Source: Photobacterium galatheae (GTDB lineage: Bacteria; Pseudomonadota; Gammaproteobacteria; Enterobacterales; Vibrionaceae). Taken from it: a stretch of DNA of 64,000 bases. The stretch covers positions 1 through 64,000 of the forward strand of contig NZ_JMIB01000031.1 of the NCBI RefSeq assembly GCF_000695255.1. The letters are read 5' to 3'. Positions within the stretch are counted from its first letter, which is position 1. The number at the start of each line of letters is the position of its first letter. The notes under the pieces are model-generated. The model was not told where the DNA came from and ran no database searches. It was given only the letters and a program-made list of their open reading frames with translations. This document shows, one piece after another, positions 55,648 to 64,000 of this stretch. A program made the translations under genes and the position numbers.

Positions 55648-56041
55648 TCGAACTCCCCAATTTCGTTTGTTTTTTGTTCTATTTTCAGTTGTCTGTGCAC
55701 TCTTTTATTCAATGCAGCGTAGGCATTCATTCTATGGATAACGCTTGAGCGATCATCTCGGCGATAAGAAGCACATCGTATTTTGTCATCGTTCACGCCA
55801 GCTTGCCTTCAATTCATGTGAGAATGATTCCCGTATCTCAAACTAACCTTGAGCGTCGCCGATAACTTCGCAGAATGGGACAAATAAGTCTTCTTTGATA
55901 GTCATCAAAGGTTCAAAACTTCACCCTGGATACCAAACCCAATCAAAGCAGTGCGATCAACAATAATGAGCCAAAAGATTCCATCTGGGTTCCGGTGTTT
56001 TCAAGTTACCACTGTCAAAGCGACCATGAGATCACTTTGAT
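55648..56041. other. Intergenic region without a recognised gene
   Basis: Spacer between the two related AT-rich membrane genes. It is less AT-rich than either and contains no credible gene. It may be a relic of the duplication that made the pair. Confidence 0.35.
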
Positions 56042-56374
56042 TTAAAATAACCGCATCACACTGAAATCAATTCCATCTGACAGGAAAAAATAAGATGACT
56101 TTATCAACCTTAAAATTTTTAACATAAGACCAAATGAATGATAAAACGCCCCTACCCCAACTCCGGAAAACAACAAAAAGGCAATCAAACTGTGTATAGA
56201 CTTATAAATTAAATCCTTCTCCTCTTTTCTGAGTATGATTGATTTCAAGTAACTCAGAAACGACCCAATGGAGGCAAGTAAATGAATGAAATAAAAATAA
56301 ATGCGTTCAAGCTCACGAAAGTGATAATAAAAAACCGATATAAGAGAAAGAGTTTTAAAAATAACTATAGAAGT
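56042..56374 (-). pseudogene. Truncated relative of the 159-residue membrane protein
   Basis: An open frame of 110 codons from 56374 shows hydrophobic segments and SIILRKEEKDLIYKSI followed by FSGVGVGAFYHSF, which parallels ILNPEKREEQLKDVV and SAGVGLGVYY of the gene at 55168. No ATG, GTG or usable TTG start lies at the expected place, and a stop in frame precedes it, so the 5' end is lost. An internal ATG at 56248 could give only 68 residues. Confidence 0.5.
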
Positions 56375-56569
56375 TCAAATTTTTTCACCGATTAATCTAG
56401 TTTCCTCGATTTCGTATGCGCTGACAGAGAGGATAAAATATGACACATATCTCATAACCCTCATTCGCGCATCTCCATCGGGAAAAAACCGAAACTCTGG
56501 CTTTATTCAGTTTTCTATGATTGAAAAAACCGATAGCTGTTATTGATAAAAACGTCTTTATTCGATTGA

Positions 56570-58861
<2,292 letters not shown>

Positions 58862-58883
58862 GCCGCCTCATTCACCACAGCGC

Positions 58884-58912
58884 AAAGGCACTTCTCCTGG
58901 AAGTGCCTTTTC
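58884..58912 (+). terminator. Terminator of katG
   Basis: AAAGGCACTTC and GAAGTGCCTTT form a perfect 11-bp stem with a five-base loop, followed by Ts. The rest of the 58862-59185 gap is AT-rich and shows no gene. Confidence 0.92.
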
Positions 58913-59185
58913 ATAAGCACACCGTACTCATCTCAACCACACATCCAATCCGCTTTCCCCGATACAGCAATCTTAAAATCACTAAGCGACTGTTATTTCA
59001 CATTTATTTGTTACATCCTCTAGCGGGCTATTTTGATGTCTCAATCTAAATTCAGTAAAACTGTGAATCCTGTCGTATACTTTAATTCATAAAAATTAAA
59101 TAGATGCTTTGTCAAAACATCATAATTATATTTGCCGTCGGTTGAATGGACTCAATCATATTTTCTGTGAATAGACGAGAGGGTA

Positions 59186-59398
59186 ATGATGATCGTGAAA
59201 TATGCAAAATTCTCTAAAAGGCATCCTTATATCCATTTTTCCATCATGATTTCCCTGGTTCTCTTATTTTTATTTTCCGCTGTGATGTTGATTGAATATG
59301 AAATCATCGCGTTTGCCATTGTCATTCTTTTGATCGGATGCACCCTGCCATTCTTTGCCAAAGTGTCGAAATACAAACAACAATATTTATCCGATTAA
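59186..59398 (+). CDS. 70-residue small membrane protein
   Basis: Two hydrophobic helices (FSIMISLVLLFLFSAVMLI and AFAIVILLIGCTLPFF) between basic ends. AGAGGG precedes tandem ATGs at 59186 and 59189; either may be used. Convergent with the second cydB. Not recognised. Confidence 0.6.
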   Translation: MMIVKYAKFSKRHPYIHFSIMISLVLLFLFSAVMLIEYEIIAFAIVILLIGCTLPFFAKVSKYKQQYLSD

Positions 59399-59437
59399 TC
59401 ACGCTGCATCTTCGTCAATGGTCATTTTCCTGAATAC

Positions 59438-59469
59438 AAAACGGGCACGCATTCAGCGGTGCCCGTTTT
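59438..59469. terminator. Bidirectional terminator between the small gene and cydB operon 2
   Basis: AAAACGGGCAC and GTGCCCGTTTT form a perfect 11-bp stem with a ten-base loop. It leaves no room for a DUF2474 gene after this cydB. Confidence 0.9.
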
Positions 59470-59498
59470 CTCATCGTTCTGACGATGTCGACCCGACA

Positions 59499-60515
59499 TT
59501 AGTGATAGGCATCCCCCGGTTTGACCTTACCGCGGAAGACATGATAACCCCAGAGGGTATACATCAGAATCACGGGTAAAATCAGTAAGGTGCCCATTAA
59601 TGCAAACAACTGACTGGTCGTTGGCGATGCCGCTTCCCAGAGATCAATCGATGGCGGGACGATATTCGGCCAGACACTCAACACCAGTCCCGCATACCCC
59701 AGAAAGACCAATCCCAGTGTCGAGATAAACGGTTGATGAGAGTGACGCTGACGTAGGCTCTTCTGCAATGCATACAAGGCGATCACGGCCAGCACAGTGA
59801 TTCCCCCCGTCAGCAGCCAGTGTGAGCCGTGGAACCAGCGATGTGCAATATCTTTGTGAATAAAAGCCGTCCAGCCACAGGTGATCACAATCACCCATGC
59901 CAGCAGATAAGCCAGCGGACGACTGAAATGGCGCATTCGCGCTTCCAGCATGCCTTCCGTTTTAATCAGCAGCCAGGTGCTGCCCAGCAACGCATAAGTC
60001 AGGACCAGCCCTACACCACAAAACAGCGGGAATGGTGAAAACCAGTCAAAGGCGCCGCCCGCGAACTGGCGATCCACCACCGGAATCCCAGAGACATAAG
60101 TTCCCAGTGCCACGCCCTGGAAAAAGGTCGCCAGCACAGACCCGCCAATAAAAGCTTTATCCCAGATATGACGCTGCTCTGGTTCCGCTTTAAAGCGAAA
60201 TTCAAAGGCAACGCCACGAAGAATCAGCCCGGCCAGCACAAAAATCAGCGGCAGATAGAGCGCCTCAAAGATGAGTGAATACGCAAGTGGAAATGCCCCG
60301 AACATTGCCGCCGCACCAAAGACAATCCAGGTTTCATTCCCGTCCCAGACCGGTGCGACAGTGTTCATCATGACATCCCGTTCTTCCGAATCGGAAATAA
60401 ACGGAAACAGGATGCCCAGCCCTAAGTCGAAACCATCTAAAATCACGTACATCATGATGCCGAAGGCAATGAGAACGCTCCAGATAATCGACAGATCAAT
60501 GCCTTGTATATCCAT
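59499..60515 (-). CDS. cydB: Cytochrome d ubiquinol oxidase subunit II, operon 2
   Basis: 338 residues, with FGIMMYVILDGFDLGLGILFPF and VAPVWDGNETWIVFGAAAMFG near the start. Follows its cydA by 12 bases. The second copy of this subunit in the window, well diverged from 51128-52135. Confidence 0.93.
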   Translation of the reverse strand: MDIQGIDLSIIWSVLIAFGIMMYVILDGFDLGLGILFPFISDSEERDVMMNTVAPVWDGNETWIVFGAAAMFGAFPLAYSLIFEALYLPLIFVLAGLILRGVAFEFRFKAEPEQRHIWDKAFIGGSVLATFFQGVALGTYVSGIPVVDRQFAGGAFDWFSPFPLFCGVGLVLTYALLGSTWLLIKTEGMLEARMRHFSRPLAYLLAWVIVITCGWTAFIHKDIAHRWFHGSHWLLTGGITVLAVIALYALQKSLRQRHSHQPFISTLGLVFLGYAGLVLSVWPNIVPPSIDLWEAASPTTSQLFALMGTLLILPVILMYTLWGYHVFRGKVKPGDAYH

Positions 60516-60527
60516 GATTTCCTCTCC

Positions 60528-61907
60528 TTATTCTGTGACCGACTGAGGTTTCAGCGATGGCAGCCCTTCTTGAGGCTGAAGCCCGTATAAGCCTTTCGGA
60601 CCTTTGTTGACAAGTCGCATCATGTAGCCAATCCCGACGGTGAATACTGAAAAGTACACCACCACAAACACAGCCAGCGAGATGGTCATCTGAACCACGT
60701 CATGATTCGAGACCGCGTCATGCGTCCGCATCATGCCGTATACAACCCAGGGCTGACGGCCAACTTCAGTGGTGAACCACCCGGCCAGCAGCGCAATCAG
60801 CCCTGATGGCCCCATCAGCAGCATGAAACGCAGGAAAGTTTTGTTCTGATACAGCGTACCTTTGCGACGCAGAACCAGGGCCACCAGACTGGAAAGCAAC
60901 ATCAGCATGCCCAGACCCGCCATGATGCGAAAGCTCCAGAAGACAAGCGTTGAATTCGGACGGTCTTCTTTCGGAAAACTTTTCAGTGCCGGGATCTGCC
61001 TGTCCAGACTGTGGGTCAGAATCAGGCTGCCTAAATAGGGAATTTCCAGGCTGTATCGGGTCTTTTCCGCATCCATATCCGGAATGCCGAACAGGATCAG
61101 CGGTGTGGCCTCACCCGGTTTGTTGTCCCAGTGACCTTCAATCGCAGCGATTTTGGCGGGCTGGTGTTCCAGTGTATTCAACCCGTGGGCATCGCCGACA
61201 AACGCCTGAATCGGGGCAACCAGCAAAATCATCCACATCGCCATCGACAGCATTTTCCGGATTTCAGCGGTATTGCGTCCGCGCAGTAAGTGCCATGCTG
61301 CGGATGCTGCCACAAAAAAGGCAGTCGACAGGAAAGCAGCCAGCGCCATGTGCACCAGCCGGTAAGGGAAAGACGGGTTAAATACGATTTTGAACCAGTC
61401 GAGCGGCACAATGCGGCCGTCCACAATTTCAATGCCCTGCGGCGTCTGCATCCAGCTGTTCGAAGACAGAATCCAGAAGGTCGAAATCAGCGTCCCGATC
61501 GCCACCATCACCGTTGCAAAAAAGTGCATCCGGCGGCTGACACGTTCCCAGCCGAACAGCATCACACCCAGGAAACCGGCTTCAAGGAAGAAAGCCGTCA
61601 GCACTTCATAGGTCAGCAACGGTCCGGTCACACTGCCGGCAAAGTCGGAAAAACGCGCCCAGTTGGTGCCAAACTCATAAGACATTACCAGCCCGGACAC
61701 CACGCCCATGCCAAAGTTGACGGCAAAGATTTTCGACCAGAAGTAATACAGGTTCTTATAAACTTGGTTTCCGGTTTTCAACCAGCGCCATTCAAGCACA
61801 GCCAGATAGCTGGCTAAGCCGATGGTGATGGCCGGAAAGATAATATGAAAGGAGACCGTAAACGCGAACTGAATCCGCGCCAGATCCAATGCTTCTAAAT
61901 GAAACAT
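60528..61907 (-). CDS. cydA: Cytochrome d ubiquinol oxidase subunit I, operon 2 (CIO type)
   Basis: 459 residues, again with a short Q-loop. His21 in TVSFHIIFPAITIG, RLVHMALAAFLSTAFF near 187, and LLTYEVLTAFFLEAGFLG match operon 1. Paired with the cydB directly downstream. No small subunit gene is seen. Two such operons 8 kb apart suggest different regulation or conditions. Confidence 0.93.
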   Translation of the reverse strand: MFHLEALDLARIQFAFTVSFHIIFPAITIGLASYLAVLEWRWLKTGNQVYKNLYYFWSKIFAVNFGMGVVSGLVMSYEFGTNWARFSDFAGSVTGPLLTYEVLTAFFLEAGFLGVMLFGWERVSRRMHFFATVMVAIGTLISTFWILSSNSWMQTPQGIEIVDGRIVPLDWFKIVFNPSFPYRLVHMALAAFLSTAFFVAASAAWHLLRGRNTAEIRKMLSMAMWMILLVAPIQAFVGDAHGLNTLEHQPAKIAAIEGHWDNKPGEATPLILFGIPDMDAEKTRYSLEIPYLGSLILTHSLDRQIPALKSFPKEDRPNSTLVFWSFRIMAGLGMLMLLSSLVALVLRRKGTLYQNKTFLRFMLLMGPSGLIALLAGWFTTEVGRQPWVVYGMMRTHDAVSNHDVVQMTISLAVFVVVYFSVFTVGIGYMMRLVNKGPKGLYGLQPQEGLPSLKPQSVTE

Positions 61908-61943
61908 ACAACTATCCTTTTCGATAACGACTTATCTGATCAG

Positions 61944-61963
61944 GGCAGCCGTTGTCGGCTGCC
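61944..61963. terminator. Possible terminator after the YdeP-like gene
   Basis: GGCAGCC and GGCTGCC form a perfect 7-bp stem with a six-base loop. The T-run is weak on either strand. It lies between the oxidoreductase gene and cydA of operon 2. Confidence 0.4.
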
Positions 61964-61993
61964 GTTTGAAACGTCAGTCAGTAAAAATTGAGG

Positions 61994-64000
61994 TTATACA
62001 GCTGATGACGGAATTCGGTTGTCTGCCTGTGATTTCTCCAGTCGGATCGCCACAAATTTCGATGTCGGCGTAAAAGTCCGGTCGCCGTAACTTTCCAGCG
62101 GCACCAGCGGGTTGGTTTCCGGGTAATAAGCGGCTGCCTGACCGGACGGAATGTCGTAGGCCACCAGCATAAACCCGGAGACCCGGCGCGCTTTGCCGTC
62201 TTCCCACAAAGAAACCAGATCCACTTTTTCGCCCGGTTCGAACCCGAGGCGGCGAATATCCGCTTCATTGGCAAATACCACCTCCCGGATACCGAAGACA
62301 CCCCGATAACGGTCATCCAGCCCATAGAGGGTGGTGTTGTACTGATCATGCGAGCGCATGGTTTGCAGGATCAGGTCCGGCTTCTCGCCACGCGCCAGCA
62401 CGGTTTCATTCACCAACTGCTGCGGCAGTTCACACGGCGTGAACTGCGCCTTCCCGCTTGGGGTATGCCATTGGCGCTGGGCGGCCGAGTTCCCCAGATG
62501 GAAACCACCCGGATGTTTCAGCTTCTCATTGAAGTGCTCAAAGCCCGGGATCGTATCGGCAATCAGGTCGCGAATCCGGCTGTAATCTGCCACGACCCAA
62601 TCCCAGTCCACCGGGTGATCGCCCAGCGTCGCTTTCGCCATCCCTGCAATAATGGCTGGCTCAGAACGCAACTGAGGGGAGCGGGGTTTCAGCTGACCAT
62701 AAGAAATATGAACCATGCTGAAGGTGTCTTCCACGGTAACCCCCTGAGGCCCTTCCGCCTGTTGATCCACTTCAGTCCGGCCCAGACACGGCAGGATCAG
62801 CGCTTCCCGACCGGTCACCAGATGGCCCCGGTTGAGCTTGGTTGAGATTTGCACGGTCAGGTCACAGTTTCGCAGCGCAGCATGGGTACGCGGGGTATCC
62901 GGAGTTGCCTGTGCAAAGTTACCGCCCAGACCGACAAAAACTTTGGCACGCTTTTCTTCCATCGCCTGAATCGCCAGTACCGCGTTATGCCCATGCATCC
63001 GGGGCACCCGGAATCTGAATCTGTCTTCCAGTGCGTTCAGCAGTGCTTCCGGCGGCTGTTCATCAATCCCCATAGTGCGGTCACCCTGCACATTACTGTG
63101 CCCGCGCACCGGAGACAGCCCTGCTCCCGGTTTCCCGACATTTCCGCGCAGTAATTGCAGATTGACGACCTCCTGAATGGTCGGCACCGAGTGGCGGTGC
63201 TGCGTCAGGCCCATCGCCCAGCACATCACCACTCTTTCGGCACGGCGGTACATTCGGGCTGCCATTTCAATTTCTGCCAGCGTCAGGCCCGATTGTTCGA
63301 CAATATGATCCCAGCTGGTGGCATCGACTTCGGCCAGATACTGATCCAGTCCTGTGGTATGACGTTCAATGAATTCATGGTCGAACACGGCCGGTTCGCC
63401 TTTTGCCTGTGCTTCACGCTCCCAGTGCAGCAAAAACTTCGCCATGCCGCGCATCGCAGCCATGTCGCCGCCGAGTGCCGGACGGAAATAAGCGGTATTG
63501 GTCGGTTCCGAGCCATTACTCAGCATTTCAAACGGGTGCTGCGGGTGCTGAAAACGTTCCAGACCGCGCTCTTTCAGCGGGTTAAAGCAGACCACCTGCG
63601 CGCCGCGCTTCACTGCTTCACGCAATGGCTCCAGCATCCGCGGATGATTGGTGCCCGGATTCTGACCGATCACGAAGATAGCATCGGCCAGTTCCAGATC
63701 CTCAAACACTACGGTGCCTTTGCCGACGCCAATGGTGTCGGACATCCCTATCCCGCTGGCCTCATGACACATATTCGAGCAATCCGGAAAATTATTGGTA
63801 CCGAAAGCACGGACAAACAGCTGATACAGATAAGCGGCTTCGTTGCTGGCACGGCCTGAAGTGTAGAACTCCGCCTGATCCGGCGATTCAAGGTTGTTCA
63901 GGTGACGGGCAATCAGCGCAAATGCATCTTGCCAGCTGATGGGTTCATAATGGTCACTTTCAGCGTTGTAACGCATCGGGTGAGACAGACGACCCTGATA
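61994..64000 (-). CDS. ydeP: FdhF/YdeP family molybdopterin oxidoreductase, C-terminal part
   Basis: At least 668 residues, open to the window end and so lacking its N-terminus (E. coli YdeP is 759). Molybdopterin-binding segments are visible: GQNPGTNHPRMLEPLREAVKRG, LRGNVGKPGAGLSPVRGHSNVQGDR, and the C-terminal MoCo domain with LVAYDIPSGQAAAYYPETN. CSNMCHEASG suits the YdeP branch, related to formate dehydrogenase H but lacking the usual selenocysteine region in what can be seen. In E. coli YdeP is linked to acid resistance. The Met at 63976 is internal. Confidence 0.88.
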   Translation of the reverse strand, partial: YQGRLSHPMRYNAESDHYEPISWQDAFALIARHLNNLESPDQAEFYTSGRASNEAAYLYQLFVRAFGTNNFPDCSNMCHEASGIGMSDTIGVGKGTVVFEDLELADAIFVIGQNPGTNHPRMLEPLREAVKRGAQVVCFNPLKERGLERFQHPQHPFEMLSNGSEPTNTAYFRPALGGDMAAMRGMAKFLLHWEREAQAKGEPAVFDHEFIERHTTGLDQYLAEVDATSWDHIVEQSGLTLAEIEMAARMYRRAERVVMCWAMGLTQHRHSVPTIQEVVNLQLLRGNVGKPGAGLSPVRGHSNVQGDRTMGIDEQPPEALLNALEDRFRFRVPRMHGHNAVLAIQAMEEKRAKVFVGLGGNFAQATPDTPRTHAALRNCDLTVQISTKLNRGHLVTGREALILPCLGRTEVDQQAEGPQGVTVEDTFSMVHISYGQLKPRSPQLRSEPAIIAGMAKATLGDHPVDWDWVVADYSRIRDLIADTIPGFEHFNEKLKHPGGFHLGNSAAQRQWHTPSGKAQFTPCELPQQLVNETVLARGEKPDLILQTMRSHDQYNTTLYGLDDRYRGVFGIREVVFANEADIRRLGFEPGEKVDLVSLWEDGKARRVSGFMLVAYDIPSGQAAAYYPETNPLVPLESYGDRTFTPTSKFVAIRLEKSQADNRIPSSAV

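Noticed and set aside
56532-56560. OxyR binding site upstream of katG
   Set aside because: Only one half (GATAGCTGTTAT) fits the consensus; the second half does not, so it is mentioned in the katG entry only.

Overview
The window reads as chromosomal DNA of a marine gammaproteobacterium, most likely a member of the Vibrionaceae (Vibrio/Photobacterium type). The signs are a four-gene ectABC-ask ectoine operon, an Aer-like aerotaxis receptor, the EF-P paralogue EfpL, YgiQ, YdiJ, AqpZ, DUF2947 and DUF2252 proteins, and moderate-GC housekeeping genes. Exact species placement is inference from recognised families. No rRNA, tRNA, CRISPR array, integrase or intact transposase was seen.

Layout. 0-2 kb: an Aer-like receptor. 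2.1-4.2 kb: a cytoplasmic-looking fusion of a trypsin-like protease with an endonuclease I domain. 4.2-11.3 kb: an accessory, mostly AT-rich stretch. It holds an 827-residue polytopic membrane protein with pentapeptide-like repeats, two tandem copies of a gene for a tiny secreted four-cysteine peptide, a lone P-loop ATPase, a pair of overlapping small genes, and a 130-bp direct repeat together with a decayed copy of the ygiQ 5' end. 11.4-13.7 kb: ygiQ. 13.9-17.7 kb: ectoine synthesis (ectA-ectB-ectC-ask, minus strand). 18-20.2 kb: a Cache-GGDEF diguanylate cyclase followed by a 51-residue membrane protein. 20.4-31.5 kb: a UDP-diacylglucosamine diphosphatase-like phosphoesterase, ydiJ, a NUDIX-PAP2 fusion, a VRR-NUC (FAN1-like) nuclease, pirin, DUF2947, and a DUF3108-like protein. 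31.2-34.5 kb: a 5-oxoproline operon pxpA-pxpB-pxpC with a gamma-glutamylcyclotransferase and a zinc-ribbon protein. 34.6-43 kb: a lipoprotein, efpL, a VWA lipoprotein, adhP, an unknown periplasmic protein, and a phytase-like esterase. 43.4-50.3 kb: an EamA transporter, DUF2252, DUF2256, a PPP-type phosphatase, aqpZ, cytochrome b561 and two unknown membrane proteins. 50.4-64 kb: a ribbon-helix-helix protein, a 39-residue lysine-rich peptide, two separate cytochrome bd (CIO-type) operons, a MocR regulator, katG, and the C-terminal part of a YdeP-like molybdopterin oxidoreductase that runs off the end.

Genes that work together. EctA, EctB, EctC and the ectoine-type aspartokinase make ectoine from aspartate semialdehyde under salt stress. 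Gamma-glutamylcyclotransferase releases 5-oxoproline and PxpABC opens it to glutamate, so that operon looks like a self-contained 5-oxoproline pathway. The right end is an oxygen and peroxide handling region: two quinol oxidases, KatG, cytochrome b561, and a YdeP-like enzyme, with a MocR regulator divergent from the first oxidase.

The strongest candidate for something undescribed is the 4.5-7.7 kb cassette. It has two tandem 46-residue precursors whose leaders are nearly identical while the 16-residue cysteine-framed mature parts have diverged, convergent with a large AT-rich membrane protein. The protease-endonuclease fusion beside it is the second.
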